A stretch of DNA of 32,598 bases from Deltaproteobacteria bacterium (GTDB lineage: Bacteria > Desulfobacterota > Binatia > HRBIN30 > JACQVA1), in the NCBI GenBank assembly GCA_016210005.1, contig JACQVA010000010.1:1-32598 (forward strand), written 5' to 3'. Both the position numbers and the translations under genes were made by a program. Shown one piece after another: positions 8,460 through 18,130 of this stretch. Positions within the stretch are counted from its first letter, which is position 1; each line of letters begins with the position of its first letter. Below the pieces are notes generated by a model, which searched no databases, had not been told where the DNA came from, and worked only from the letters and a program-made list of their open reading frames with translations.

Positions 8460-9162
8460 CGCTTGCTCACACCGCTGCGCCGCAGCGTGCTCGCAGGTTA
8501 CGCGCCGGCCAAGACCCGTAGTGACTCACGGCGCTTACCTAGCCAACGGTTGCAACTGGAGCAATAGCCCGCCGGCTGGCGCGAGCGGCGCGCGCGCGCT
8601 CATTCACCCTGCCCGCCGGGATTGGTTAGCCGCCCGTTGAAATACGCCGATGCCCTCGGAGACGCTGCCTCGCAGCTCCCCAGGGCGAGCCGAAAAAGTG
8701 TTGTGGCAGAAGGAAGAACCGCTCATGCTGAGGAGCGCCGTCAGGCGCGTCTCGAAGCATGGGCGGCTGTTCAAACGGGTTATTAGCTGCGCCGCCGTTG
8801 CCATGCTGCCTGCTTACCCAAGAGACGAGCTGCTACCGTCCGCTCTCCCCAAAGCCACGACCCGCCTCGCTGGCTGAGAGGCGGGAATCTACTGCCGGCC
8901 AGCGTACTAGTTCAGTCGTTTCTTGCCCTAGCCGCCACTCGCGACGGGCGGCCCGGAGTGGGATCGAGGGTCCGCCGGGGCATGGTGCGAGAGGCGAGCT
9001 TATACGGTTTTCCTAGCAAAGAACCGCACGGGTCCTTGAAGCACCACAATTGCCCGGCGTCGGTGTATAGAACCAGGCAACCCCAGAGCATAAGTCCTTG
9101 ACAGGGCGCGCCAGAGTGTGGCATCGCCAGCCGGTATTCAGTTCAATTGACAAGGGTACTTT
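8460..9162. other. 703-nt gene-free region between the ferritin-like and LamG genes
   Basis: No convincing coding sequence: the short open frames have no ribosome sites and no recognisable composition. It holds a palindrome at 8473-8487, a REP-like palindrome (8724-8761) and an 8-bp stem hairpin at 8861-8885 (CCCGCCTC/GAGGCGGG, no T tract). TTGACA occurs at 9098-9103 but lacks a good -10 hexamer at the right spacing. I see no tRNA or known riboswitch. Confidence 0.5.
8724..8761. repeat. REP-like intergenic palindromic repeat
   Basis: A 38-nt imperfect palindrome: CATGCT at one end and AGCATG at the other, GCGCC-GTCA-GGCGC in the centre, with GAGGA opposite GTCTC between. The words CTGAGGAGCGCC and CGTCTCGAAGCATG recall a dispersed intergenic palindrome family that I know from many proteobacterial genomes. 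Only one copy is seen in this window. Confidence 0.5.
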
Positions 9163-12100
9163 GTGGGGGGGTATCAACAGGGCGATAGTGAACAGAGTCG
9201 GCGGATAGCGCTGGTGGGCCCCGCGCTGTTGCTGCCGCTCCTGTGGCTTTCGGGCTGGGCCGCCCCCGCCGGGGCAAACGGAACTCCTTCGCCGAGCCCG
9301 TTGGACACACCCACGGCGACACAGACGGAGACGCCGACCGCGACCGCCAGCCGCACGCCGACCTTGACAGCGACCAGTACCGCAACCGCCTCTCCAACCG
9401 TGCCGCAATCGTTGCCGGCGGGCTTGGTCGCTTGCTGGCCCTTGAACGAGACTGCGGGACGGCGAGCGGACGCCGTCGACGCTCCCGCCAACAATCTGGT
9501 CGATAACAACGCCGTGCCGGGAACCGCCGGTGTCAGCATCCACACCGGCGGCGTGGCGGCAGGCTTCAGCGCTGCTGACGGGCAGTTTCTCAGCCATGCG
9601 GACAGCCCGGCACTCAGTGTTGACAATCAGGACTTCACTCTTGCCGGCTGGGTCCGTATTGATGCTGACCATCCCGCCGGGCTCGTTGCCAAAGGGCTGA
9701 ACAACGGCACCCAAGAGTACGCGCTGGATTACCAAGCGGGCGGAACGCTACGCTTCCTCATCGGCACCGCCAGCGGCTCAGCAACCGACTCGGTGAGCGT
9801 GGGCGGTGTCAGCCTCGGCGACTTCCATTTCGTCGTCGCCTCGTTCGCGGCTGCCAGCCGCACCCTCGCCCTGCGGGTGGACGATGCGCCGGGCGGGGAG
9901 CAAGTGACCACGCTGGCGGTATACAACGGCAGCCAGCCGTTCGCGATCGGAGCCTATATCGGTAGCGACTTCCTCGATGGGCGAGTCGACGAGGTGGCAC
10001 TGTGGAAACGGCTGCTCAGCGCGAGTGAGCAGACCGCGTTGTTCAACGCCGGCAAAGGCTTGAGCTGCCCATTGGTTTTTCCCACCCCCACGGCGACGTT
10101 CACGCGCACGCCGACTATGACCGCGGTGGCTACGCCCACCGCCACGCCCACCGCCACGCCCAGCACGACGCCGGAGCCAACACCGACTGTGACTGCTGCC
10201 GACACCCCGATCTTCACCCCCACGTCCACGCCATCGGCGGCCAGCTACACTGCCACGGCCACCCCCACGCACACAGCGACAGCAACACCGACCTTGGCGG
10301 TTGCCGCCACGGTGCCGCCTTCGGTGATGGACGGCCTGGAGGCGTGCTGGCCCTTGAATGAAATCTCCGGCACGCGGACGGATTCAGTCGCCTCGCCGGC
10401 GAACGACTTGACCGACAACAACGCCGTCGCACAGGCCGCCGGCGCCAGCGGCAACACCGGGCCAGCCGCCGCCTTTGCTGCCGACGCCGGCCAATTCCTC
10501 AACCACGCCGACAGCCCTACGCTGAGCGTGGCGAACCACGATTTCACGATCGCCGGCTGGATTAGGATCGACGCCGATCAGGCGGCCGGCCTGATCACTA
10601 AAGGGACCAACTCGGACTTCCAGGAGTACGGCCTGCAGTATCAGGCCGGGGGAAGCCTGCGCTTTGTCATCGGCAGCGCCGACGGCTCGGCCGCCGATTT
10701 CGCCGCCGTGGCCAACGTCAACTTGGGGCAATTCCATTTCGTCGTCGCCTCGTTTGACGCCGCCAACAAACTCATTACCTTGCGCCTTGACGACCTCTTT
10801 ACACAAGTCAAACCCACCACCGTAACGGCATACAACGGCACCCAACTGTTCACCCTCGGGGCCTACGTCGGCAGCGACTTTCTCGACGGCCGCCTTGACG
10901 AGGTGGCGCTGTGGCAACGCCTGTTAACCGCGGACGAGCAAACCGCCCTCTACAACGGCGGGTTGGGTCTGCGCTGCCCGCTCTTTGTGCCGACCGTGAC
11001 ACCGACACCGACCATCACCGACACGCCGCCGCCGAGCGCAACTAGAACACCTACGATTACACGGACACCGACGCGCACTTTCAGGTCGCGTGCGACTCAG
11101 ACCAAGACACTCACCAACACACCCACCATCACGCCCACGCCCACGATTACACCCACCGAAACGCCGACGCCGACGGCGCCGACGCCGACCAATACCGCTA
11201 CCGCCACGCCCACGCCCACACCCACCACGACACCGACAGTGACGGCCACTATCCCCGCTTTCATCGAGTACGGGCTGGTATCCTGCTGGGGTCTCAACGA
11301 GGCCAGCGGCACACGGGTGGATTCGGTCGCCCCGTTCACCAATGATCTCAGCGACAACAACAACGTCGCCCAGGCGCCCGGGCTGAGCATGTGGACCGGG
11401 TTGGCGGCGGACTTCAGCGCGGCGAGTGGGCAGTTCTTGAGCCTCGCAGACAATCCCCCTCTCAGTATGGACAATCAGGACTTCACCCTCGCCGGTTGGG
11501 TGCGTATCGGCAGCGACCACGCCGCCGGGCTCATCACCAAGGGGGCCAACTCGAACTACCAGGAATACGCCCTGCATTATCAAGCCGGCGGCGTGCTGCA
11601 TTTTACCATCGGAACCCCCGACGGCTCGGCCGCCGACTCGGTGGCGATCGGCGGCGTCAGCCTCGCCAGCTATCACTTCGTCGTCGCTGCGTTCGACGCC
11701 ACCAACCACCTGCTCAAACTGCGCGTCGATGACTCGCGCTCGGCCATCAAGCCGACGGCGCTGATAAGCTTCGACGGCAGCGCGCCGCTGACGCTGGGCT
11801 CGTACCTGGGCAGCGACTTCTTCGATGGCCGAATCGACGAAGTGGCGGTATGGAAGCGCCTACTGACCGCGGCCGAGCAGACCGCCCTGTACAACGGCGG
11901 CCTGGGCTTGCCCTGCCCGTTGGAATTTCCGCCGCCGCCGCCGACCGCGCCGGGCACCCCCGCGGCGACCCCAACGCCAACGCCGACCCTGGCGGTGATC
12001 GCGACCGTGCCGCCCTCGGTGATGAACGGCGTCGAGGCCTGCTGGCCCCTGGATGAGATCACCGGCAGCCGACTGGATTCGGTCGCCTCGCCGGCGAACG

Positions 12101-15100
12101 ACTTGACCGACAACAACGGCGTAACCCAAGCCGCCGGCGCGAGCGGCAATACCGGGCCGGCCGCAGCTTTCGTCACCGCCGGCGGGCAATTCCTCAATCA
12201 TCCCGACAGCGTTACATTCAGTGCCGGCAATCACGATTTCACCATTGCCGGCTGGCTGCGGATCGATGCCGACCGGACGGCTGGTATCATCACCAAGGGC
12301 ACCAACTCCAACTACCAGGAATACGGTTTGCAGTATCAGGCGGGCGGGACCTTGCGCTTTGTTCTCGGCACCGCCGATGGCTCGGCGGCCGACTTCGCCA
12401 CGGTTGGCGGCGTGAGCGTGGGGCAGTTCCACTTCGTTGTTGCATCATTCGACGCCGCTAACCGGCTCATTGCTCTGAGCCTGGACAACCTGCCCGCGCA
12501 AGTTAAGCCCACCGCCTTGACGGTGTACGACGGCACACAGTTGTTCACGCTCGGGGCCTACGTCGGCAGTGATTTCTTCGAGGGCCGCCTCGATGAGGTG
12601 GCGCTGTGGAAGCGCTTGCTGAGCGCGGAAGAACAGACCGGCATCTATAATGGCGGACTCGGCTTGCGCTGCCCGCTCTCGGTGCCCACCGCGACACCCA
12701 CTCCCACCGCCACCGACACGGCGCCGCCAACGCCGACCAGTACGCCGACACGCACTCCGACGCGGACGAAGACCGTAAGAGTGGTTGGGACACTGACCAA
12801 GACCCCCACGCGCACGCCCACCGTCACGCGCACCCACACGGTTACCCCAACCATAACCGCCACGCCGACCGCCCCCACGCCTACCAACACCATAACCCCG
12901 ACGGCCACACCTACGGTCACCAACACGCCGACGATCACCCCGACGGTGCCGGCACTCATCGCTCAAGGGCTGGTCGCTTGCTGGGGGCTGGAGGAAGCCG
13001 AAGGTGCGCGGGCGGATTCGATCGCACCCTTTGTCAATGATCTCACCGACAACAACGGCGTCACACAAGCCACGGGGCTCAGCAGCTGGACCGGATTCGG
13101 GGCCGAGTTCAGTTCCGTCGACAGCCAGTTCCTCAGCCTGGCTGACAGCCCGCTCCTGAGCATGACGGATCAGGACTTTACCCTCGCCGGTTGGGTGCGT
13201 ATCGCCGGCGACCATGCCGCCGGGCTCATCACCAAGGGATCCAACTCGAACTTCCACGAGTATGCCCTGTACTACCAGCCGGGGCGGACGCTGCGCTTCT
13301 CGATCGGGAGTTCCGATGGGTCGATCGCCGACTCGGTGGCGGTAAGCGGCGTGAGCCTTGGCGTTTATCATTTCGTTGTCGCCGCCTTCGATGCCACCAA
13401 CCGTCTGCTCGAACTGCGGGTCGACGACATCCGCTCGGCGATCAAGCCGACGGCGCTGACGACGTTCGACGGCAGCGCACCGCTGACAATGGGCTCTTAC
13501 CTGAGCAGCGACTTCTTCGATGGCCAGATCGACGAAGTGGGGGTGTGGAAACGCCTGCTGAGCGCCGCCGAGCAGACCGCCCTCTACAATGGCGGCGTGG
13601 GCTTGGCCTGCCCACTGGACTTTCCCGCGCAAACGCCGACCGAGACGGGCACCCCGACGCTCACCCCCTCAAATACCCCGCCGCCGACGGCCACCGCCAC
13701 ACCTACCGCCACACCGACCGTGACACCGACACCGACCGATACCGCCACGGCCACGGAAACACCCACGGTTACGTCGACACCGACCGTAACGGAGACCGCC
13801 ACCCCGACCAGCACTCCGACCGCTATGCCATCCGACACCCCGACCAATACCCCGACAGCGACCCCCACCCGCACGCCGACCCCGACCCCGACGCTGCACC
13901 CGGCCTTGTCACACGAGCTGGTCGCGTGTTGGGCGCTCAACGAAGCGAGCGGGACACGAGCCGACTCGGTCGCCCCGCCGGAAAACGATTTGACCGCAGA
14001 GAATGCCGTGGGTCAGGCCCCGGGCGTGAGCGCACAGACCGGACCGGCCGCGGAATTCATCGGCGCCAGCGCGCAATTCCTCAGTCACCCGGATAGTGAG
14101 ACATTGAGCATGGCGGAGCAGGACTTCACCGTCGCCGCCTGGGTGCGCATCGATGCGGATCAGTCGGCGGGCCTGGTCACCAAGGGCGCCGATGCCAACA
14201 TGCGCGAGTTCGCCCTCGACTATCTTGCCGGCGGAACACTGCGTTTCACCATCGGCACGGCCGACGACAGCGCGCTCGCCGCCGCCGCGGTTGACGGCGT
14301 CAGCCTCGGTACTTTCCACTTGGTGATCGCCTCATTCGACGCCACCAACCGTATGCTGTCACTGCGAGTGGATGACGTGTGGTCGAATCTCAAGCTCACG
14401 ACGCTGGCGGCCTATGATGGTCCCGCGCCGTTTATCGTCGGCGCCTATGACGGAAGCGGTTTTCTCACCGGCAGGATCGACGAGATCGGTCTTTGGAAGC
14501 GCTTGCTGACAGCCAGTGAACAGACGGCGTTGTTCCGCTCGGGTAGCGGTATCCCGTGTCCCTTCACCACCCCAACCCCGACCGTTACCCCGACCGACAC
14601 CCCGACGCTGACGCCGACTGACACGCCGACCGCGACGCCGACCGAGACCCCGACCGCGACCCCGACCGCGACGCCGACGCTGACGCCAACGGTGACGGAT
14701 ACACCGACGGAAACCCCAACCGAGACCCCAACGATGACACCAACGGTGACAGATACGCCGACGGAGACCCCCACCGAGACGCCGACCGACACCCCGACCA
14801 GTACCCCGACGGAGACTGCCACCGAAACTCCGACCGCAACCCCCAGCGATACGGCCACCGAAACCCCGACGGCGACGCCGACCGACACCCCGACTAACAC
14901 TCCCACCGACACCGTCACCGCCACGCCTACCGCCACGCCCACCGACACCGCCACCGCAACCCCCAGCGCCACCGCCACCGAAACTCCAACCGCCACGCCG
15001 AGCCCTACCGCTACGGCAACCAGCACCATCACACCGACCATTACCGTGACCGAGACGCCGACCGTGACACCGACCGCGACCGATACCGCCACGCCGACGG

Positions 15101-15612
15101 AAACACCCACCGCTACGCCGACACCAACCGAGACAGAGACGGCCACGGCGACCAGCACCAGCACTCCAACCTCGAGCCCGACAATGACGGCGACGCCAAC
15201 ACCGTCGCCAACGCCTAGCGCCACCCCAACCGTGACCCCGACCGATACACCGCCTGAGAACACACCGGCTGGAACCTCGGTGCCGACCGGGTCGCCCCAG
15301 CCATCCGCGTCCCCAACGCCGACTCCAACACCCACGTTGCCAGCGCCGGTGTGCACGGGTGACTGCGACGGCGACGGGACGGTGACCGTTGACGAGCTTG
15401 TGCTGGGTGTGAATCAGGCGCTGGGCATCGCCCCGATCGATGCTTGTCCCGAATTCGACCTCAACCTTGACGGTTCGGTCAGCGTGGACGAGCTGGTCGT
15501 GGCCGTAAACGCCGCGCTCCAGGGCTGCCCTGCCGATCACGCCGCCCGCGCCGCAAAGCACGCCCCGGGCCTGGCCTCCGGCAGCTCTCGCGGCTCGCGC
15601 CAGCCCGCGTGA
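9163..15612 (+). CDS. Giant secreted protein: six LamG domains, Thr-Pro linkers, C-terminal EF-hand doublet
   Basis: 2149 aa. GTG start at 9163 with AAGGG 7 nt upstream; residues 12-39 form a signal peptide ending APAGA. Six LamG/concanavalin-like domains of about 215 residues begin at 9421, 10333, 11272, 12028, 12967 and 13915. Each opens with a variant of [13 protein letters not shown] and contains [40 protein letters not shown] and EQTALYNGG, ending at a conserved cysteine in the CPL motif. They are joined by Thr-Pro-rich linkers; the last (about 14566-15350) is some 260 residues. Residues 2064-2123 are a Cys-flanked pair of perfect EF-hand loops ([24 protein letters not shown]), dockerin-like in layout, then a short Arg-rich tail. 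Likely surface-displayed and carbohydrate- or protein-binding; no catalytic domain is seen. Domains 2-3 and 4-5 are a duplicated pair. It overlaps the next possible start (GTGA at 15609). Confidence 0.9.
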   Translation: MGGYQQGDSEQSRRIALVGPALLLPLLWLSGWAAPAGANGTPSPSPLDTPTATQTETPTATASRTPTLTATSTATASPTVPQSLPAGLVACWPLNETAGRRADAVDAPANNLVDNNAVPGTAGVSIHTGGVAAGFSAADGQFLSHADSPALSVDNQDFTLAGWVRIDADHPAGLVAKGLNNGTQEYALDYQAGGTLRFLIGTASGSATDSVSVGGVSLGDFHFVVASFAAASRTLALRVDDAPGGEQVTTLAVYNGSQPFAIGAYIGSDFLDGRVDEVALWKRLLSASEQTALFNAGKGLSCPLVFPTPTATFTRTPTMTAVATPTATPTATPSTTPEPTPTVTAADTPIFTPTSTPSAASYTATATPTHTATATPTLAVAATVPPSVMDGLEACWPLNEISGTRTDSVASPANDLTDNNAVAQAAGASGNTGPAAAFAADAGQFLNHADSPTLSVANHDFTIAGWIRIDADQAAGLITKGTNSDFQEYGLQYQAGGSLRFVIGSADGSAADFAAVANVNLGQFHFVVASFDAANKLITLRLDDLFTQVKPTTVTAYNGTQLFTLGAYVGSDFLDGRLDEVALWQRLLTADEQTALYNGGLGLRCPLFVPTVTPTPTITDTPPPSATRTPTITRTPTRTFRSRATQTKTLTNTPTITPTPTITPTETPTPTAPTPTNTATATPTPTPTTTPTVTATIPAFIEYGLVSCWGLNEASGTRVDSVAPFTNDLSDNNNVAQAPGLSMWTGLAADFSAASGQFLSLADNPPLSMDNQDFTLAGWVRIGSDHAAGLITKGANSNYQEYALHYQAGGVLHFTIGTPDGSAADSVAIGGVSLASYHFVVAAFDATNHLLKLRVDDSRSAIKPTALISFDGSAPLTLGSYLGSDFFDGRIDEVAVWKRLLTAAEQTALYNGGLGLPCPLEFPPPPPTAPGTPAATPTPTPTLAVIATVPPSVMNGVEACWPLDEITGSRLDSVASPANDLTDNNGVTQAAGASGNTGPAAAFVTAGGQFLNHPDSVTFSAGNHDFTIAGWLRIDADRTAGIITKGTNSNYQEYGLQYQAGGTLRFVLGTADGSAADFATVGGVSVGQFHFVVASFDAANRLIALSLDNLPAQVKPTALTVYDGTQLFTLGAYVGSDFFEGRLDEVALWKRLLSAEEQTGIYNGGLGLRCPLSVPTATPTPTATDTAPPTPTSTPTRTPTRTKTVRVVGTLTKTPTRTPTVTRTHTVTPTITATPTAPTPTNTITPTATPTVTNTPTITPTVPALIAQGLVACWGLEEAEGARADSIAPFVNDLTDNNGVTQATGLSSWTGFGAEFSSVDSQFLSLADSPLLSMTDQDFTLAGWVRIAGDHAAGLITKGSNSNFHEYALYYQPGRTLRFSIGSSDGSIADSVAVSGVSLGVYHFVVAAFDATNRLLELRVDDIRSAIKPTALTTFDGSAPLTMGSYLSSDFFDGQIDEVGVWKRLLSAAEQTALYNGGVGLACPLDFPAQTPTETGTPTLTPSNTPPPTATATPTATPTVTPTPTDTATATETPTVTSTPTVTETATPTSTPTAMPSDTPTNTPTATPTRTPTPTPTLHPALSHELVACWALNEASGTRADSVAPPENDLTAENAVGQAPGVSAQTGPAAEFIGASAQFLSHPDSETLSMAEQDFTVAAWVRIDADQSAGLVTKGADANMREFALDYLAGGTLRFTIGTADDSALAAAAVDGVSLGTFHLVIASFDATNRMLSLRVDDVWSNLKLTTLAAYDGPAPFIVGAYDGSGFLTGRIDEIGLWKRLLTASEQTALFRSGSGIPCPFTTPTPTVTPTDTPTLTPTDTPTATPTETPTATPTATPTLTPTVTDTPTETPTETPTMTPTVTDTPTETPTETPTDTPTSTPTETATETPTATPSDTATETPTATPTDTPTNTPTDTVTATPTATPTDTATATPSATATETPTATPSPTATATSTITPTITVTETPTVTPTATDTATPTETPTATPTPTETETATATSTSTPTSSPTMTATPTPSPTPSATPTVTPTDTPPENTPAGTSVPTGSPQPSASPTPTPTPTLPAPVCTGDCDGDGTVTVDELVLGVNQALGIAPIDACPEFDLNLDGSVSVDELVVAVNAALQGCPADHAARAAKHAPGLASGSSRGSRQPA
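10333..13620 (+). repeat. Duplicated two-LamG unit, exact 1695-nt period
   Basis: LamG domains 2 and 4 start 1695 nt apart (10333, 12028), and so do domains 3 and 5 (11272, 12967). Domains 2 and 4 share words such as TVPPSVM and [15 protein letters not shown] that domains 3 and 5 lack; domains 3 and 5 share CWGL, FLSLAD, AIKPTAL and GSAPLT. The linkers inside the two units have equal length and a matching basic interruption. Confidence 0.75.
14566..15350 (+). repeat. Long low-complexity Thr-Pro-coding tract
   Basis: About 785 nt built from degenerate 6-nt and 12-nt units of the ACSCCGACC type encoding TPT, TET, TDT and TAT. It is an extended linker between the last LamG domain and the EF-hand doublet. 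Shorter tracts of the same kind lie at about 9280-9405, 10075-10310, 10985-11260, 11930-12010, 12690-12955 and 13625-13905. The antisense strand is also open because of the repeat, which is not evidence of a gene. Confidence 0.85.
15352..15531 (+). other. Dockerin-like EF-hand doublet (domain within the LamG protein)
   Basis: Residues 2064-2123. Two 12-residue loops fit the EF-hand pattern D-x-[DN]-x-D-G-x-V-x-x-x-E exactly ([12 protein letters not shown] and [12 protein letters not shown]), each followed by a helix of the LVxxVNxAL type. Cysteines before loop 1 (CTGDC), between the units (ACPEF) and at the end (GCP) probably form disulfides. A related module sits at 27463-27642. Confidence 0.7.
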
Positions 15613-15680
15613 GCGCTCCGCCCGGTCGCTGGGGCCTCGCTTGCTTGCGAGCGGCTGCCGTCGCAGGTAGTCTGCCGGCC

Positions 15681-16499
15681 ATGGCAGGGCGCGCACTCTA
15701 CACGCTGTGGTTGCTAGCCTTAGTTGCGGCCGCGCTTCCAACTCACGTTGCCGCGGGCACGGTCCACTACGTGCTTGGGGCGGGCAGCACGATTACGCCG
15801 ACGTGCAGCTCCTGCGCGCAGTCCCCCGGCCCGGTCGAGCCGCTTACCGGCTCATTTGACCTCGCCAATCTGCCGGTTGTGAACGGGGCGGAAGTCACGG
15901 CGATGACCGACCTGGACGCCCACAGCGAGTCGTTCGGGGTCACCGGTGGGGGCTTTGTCCAGCGCAGCGCTGGTGGTGTTCGCGCCGTGATTGACGCTCA
16001 GATCAATGGGCGCGCGCTGCTGTTGGCCAGCGGCCGCCAGCCTGACATCGGCCCCGCGGCTTTCACGATCATATTGGCTTCGCCGCGCAATCTAGACAGC
16101 GGCTACTTGCTGGTGCTGGTGGCCCAGCCCGCGGGTCCCGACCAACCGGACGCGGACCAAGATTTCATCCCCGACAGCCTCGACAACTGCCGCTCCGCCC
16201 CCAATTTTGACCAGCGTGACGGCGATGGCGACGGTGTCGGTGATGCCTGCGACCGCTGCGCGGATACGCCTGCCGGCGACGCGGTATTGGACGGTGGCTG
16301 CAGCCTCGATCAGGCATGTCCATGCCAGGGGCCGGATTTGGAAACCGAGTGGAAGGACCAGCGCGCTTACATGAAATGCGTGGCGCGCGTTCTTCGCAGC
16401 GCGCGCCGCGCCGGCCGAATCTCCCGGCGCGAGGTGGCAGCGTTGGTGCAGCGGGCTGTTCAGTCGGGCTGCGGCCACACCGCGCTGGCGTTGCGCTAG
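15681..16499 (+). CDS. Secreted protein with thrombospondin type-3 calcium-binding repeat
   Basis: 272 aa from ATG 15681, which begins an ideal signal peptide (MAGRALYTLWLLALVAAALP, cleavage near HVAAG). A longer frame starts at GTG 15609, overlapping the LamG stop by 4 nt, and would allow translational coupling, but it puts 24 non-signal-like residues first. After cleavage comes a beta-rich domain of about 115 residues with a CSSC pair that I do not recognise. Then a TSP3-type Asp-rich calcium-binding stretch follows: DADQDFIPDSLDNC and DQRDGDGDGVGDACDRC. The C-terminal 55 residues are a basic helical segment with a Cys at each end (MKCVARVLRSARRAGRISRR). Probably extracellular and co-expressed with the LamG protein. 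Function unknown. It ends 8 nt before a convergent stop. Confidence 0.8.
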   Translation: MAGRALYTLWLLALVAAALPTHVAAGTVHYVLGAGSTITPTCSSCAQSPGPVEPLTGSFDLANLPVVNGAEVTAMTDLDAHSESFGVTGGGFVQRSAGGVRAVIDAQINGRALLLASGRQPDIGPAAFTIILASPRNLDSGYLLVLVAQPAGPDQPDADQDFIPDSLDNCRSAPNFDQRDGDGDGVGDACDRCADTPAGDAVLDGGCSLDQACPCQGPDLETEWKDQRAYMKCVARVLRSARRAGRISRREVAALVQRAVQSGCGHTALALR

Positions 16500-16507
16500 C
16501 TCGCCGA

Positions 16508-16666
16508 CTACCGTTTGGTCTTGTGCGTGCCGCCGTAACCGTGAGTCGACTCGACCGCCGACTCGGTGGCGCTGTTGAGGTAAGCCATGACCCCGGGCAG
16601 GTCGAAGTAACGGTAGCCGTAAAGGCAGGCTGCGCCCAAGATCAGTCCGTAAATGAATTCCCTCAT
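16508..16666 (-). CDS. Small single-span membrane protein (52 aa)
   Basis: Start ATG at 16664-16666 with AGAGGTAG 7-8 nt upstream; longer in-frame starts have no such site. Residues 3-20 (EFIYGLILGAACLYGYRY) form one membrane helix with a short N-terminus; the C-terminal 30 residues are polar and end in HKTKR. No family recognised. It lies about 90 nt downstream of the stop of the tandem paralog genes on the same strand and may be the last gene of that unit. Confidence 0.6.
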   Translation of the reverse strand: MREFIYGLILGAACLYGYRYFDLPGVMAYLNSATESAVESTHGYGGTHKTKR

Positions 16667-16757
16667 GCCGGCTACCTCTTCTGGCAGGCATCCTAGCAGG
16701 CCAGAGGTGGCTGGCAACCAGATTTCTCTTAGTGCGGAGAAGCGGTTCGTGGCCGGG

Positions 16758-18125
16758 CTACGGCAACTCAACCGTCGCCGAACGGCCGCCTTCGAGGTAG
16801 GGCTCGTTCGACGAGACCGCCGCCGCGCCGTAACCGGTGAAGCGGTCGATCACCAGGCCGATGACCGGCACGCTCACGCCGCGCACGATCAAGTGCGCGG
16901 TGGTGGTGCCGAGGGTGGTGCCGCGTAGCGGGCTGATGGTGCTGAAGCGCCGGCGCAACGTGCAGGTCAACGAGACCGAAGCCGAGAGCACGTCCTCGAA
17001 CTCGTTGATGATGCTCAGGGTAATCGGGGTACTGGTTCCACCGTAGATGACGTTTTCAGTGCACGGCACCAGGAGCAGTTCGCTGTCCGAGCCGGTTTGA
17101 TTGGCCAGTACGCTGAAGTGGAGCCGATCCGGGCATTGCTCGTACTCGTCGCCGTCGAGGTTGAAGACGCCGCCGTAGTAACCGGGGGTCAGCCGGCGAA
17201 AACCGATGGCGGTGTAGCCGACGGTCTCCGCTGGGGATGACTTCGACACCAAGGCGCGGCCCTGCAAGGCATTGTGCGATGACAGCTCTGCGGTCCGGGC
17301 CTCAACTGCGCACTTGAGCTCGCCGCTGCCGGTGAACGGCGGCACCGCGGTGTAGCTGCTGAGGGAGCGATACCCCGAGCTGGCCATCCACGACAGCGGC
17401 TGGCTTGCCGTCAGCGTGACGGTGAAATCCGTGGAGTTACAGCTCACGCTGTCGATGTAGGCGCAATGCACCGAAACGCTCATGCCGGTTAGGTTGACGA
17501 TCTCAACCCGAGTATCGCGCGGGCTGCCGCCGGCATCGGCTTCAATCAGCGGGTAAACCAGCAGCGCCGACGGCAGCTTCTGCGCCGGTCCGACACCGGT
17601 GGCAGCCGCCAGGCCGGTCGGGTTTCCCGGATCACGCGTCGGCGTCGCGAGCAGCGCCGGATCGAGCGTTGCCGTCGGGGTCGCCGTCGGGCGCGGTGTC
17701 CGCGTCAACGTCGGCGTGCGGGTGTCGGTGCGCGTGGCGGTAACCGTGGGCGTTCGGCTCGGGGTGCGGGTGCGACTAGGGGTGCGCGTGAGCGTGAACG
17801 TCGGAGTGGACGTACGGGTGCGCGTGATCGTCGGCGTTGACGTCCAGCGGCGGGTGTTGGTTACAGTCGGGGTGACTGATGGCCGCCGCGTGGAGGTAGC
17901 AGTCGGCGTTGGACGCGGCGTGCGAGTGCGGGTCACCGTCGGCGTCGCTGTCGGCGTGGAGGTCGGGCGGCGCGTCGCCGTCCAGGTGGGCGTAGAGGTA
18001 GGCCGCCGGGTATACGTCGGGGTGGCGAGGGTGGCTTCGGCGCCGCTCTGGGAACCAAACAAAGTCCCGACCTGCTGAAGGATCAGGAGCAACGCCGCCG
18101 CGAAGGCTTGGCCGAAGGAGTCCAT
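16758..18125 (-). CDS. Secreted protein: Thr-Pro/Arg linker plus unknown C-terminal beta domain (paralog of upstream gene)
   Basis: 455 aa. The N-terminus has a hydrophobic stretch (AFAAALLLILQQVGTLFG) that can serve as a signal peptide or anchor. Residues about 34-160 are a low-complexity linker rich in TPT with frequent arginines (TRRPTSTPTW, TRTRTPRPTPT), more basic than the LamG linkers. Residues about 180-455 form a domain clearly related to the neighbouring protein encoded at 18131-19051: both share AQKLPSAL, RDTR(V/I)E, SRVPPF/TAVPPF, EYEQCP/DYEQCP, LHF, LVPCT, NEFE, GR(S/T)ATV. Conserved cysteines are in matching places. I do not recognise the domain. The ATG lies 5 nt after the upstream stop, with AGAGGG very close to it, so translation is probably coupled. 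Confidence 0.8.
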   Translation of the reverse strand: MDSFGQAFAAALLLILQQVGTLFGSQSGAEATLATPTYTRRPTSTPTWTATRRPTSTPTATPTVTRTRTPRPTPTATSTRRPSVTPTVTNTRRWTSTPTITRTRTSTPTFTLTRTPSRTRTPSRTPTVTATRTDTRTPTLTRTPRPTATPTATLDPALLATPTRDPGNPTGLAAATGVGPAQKLPSALLVYPLIEADAGGSPRDTRVEIVNLTGMSVSVHCAYIDSVSCNSTDFTVTLTASQPLSWMASSGYRSLSSYTAVPPFTGSGELKCAVEARTAELSSHNALQGRALVSKSSPAETVGYTAIGFRRLTPGYYGGVFNLDGDEYEQCPDRLHFSVLANQTGSDSELLLVPCTENVIYGGTSTPITLSIINEFEDVLSASVSLTCTLRRRFSTISPLRGTTLGTTTAHLIVRGVSVPVIGLVIDRFTGYGAAAVSSNEPYLEGGRSATVELP

Positions 18126-18130
18126 ACCCT

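Noticed and set aside
8473-8487. 15-nt palindrome CGCTGCGCCGCAGCG, present also at 30659-30673, both upstream of minus-strand genes
   Set aside because: A shared operator is possible, but in DNA this GC-rich a repeated 15-mer of G and C can occur by chance, and the distances to the start codons differ (14 and 106 nt).
8650-8877. Possible 75-codon gene in the gene-free region
   Set aside because: No ribosome site, and its centre is formed by the REP-like palindrome.
9098-9126. TTGACA as -35 box of a promoter for the LamG gene
   Set aside because: At 17-nt spacing the -10 position reads GCATCG, too far from TATAAT.
14359-15741. Long open frames antisense to the LamG gene (Gly/Arg- or Val/Gly-rich, up to 460 codons)
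   Set aside because: They arise from the 6-nt Thr-Pro-coding repeat, which contains no stops in other frames. Composition is repetitive, there is no ribosome site, and the sense frame has a signal peptide and conserved domains.
17599-18078. Plus-strand Val/Gly/Arg-rich open frame opposite the Thr-Pro linker of the 455-aa protein
   Set aside because: Complement of the TPT/TRT codon repeat; no other sign of a gene.
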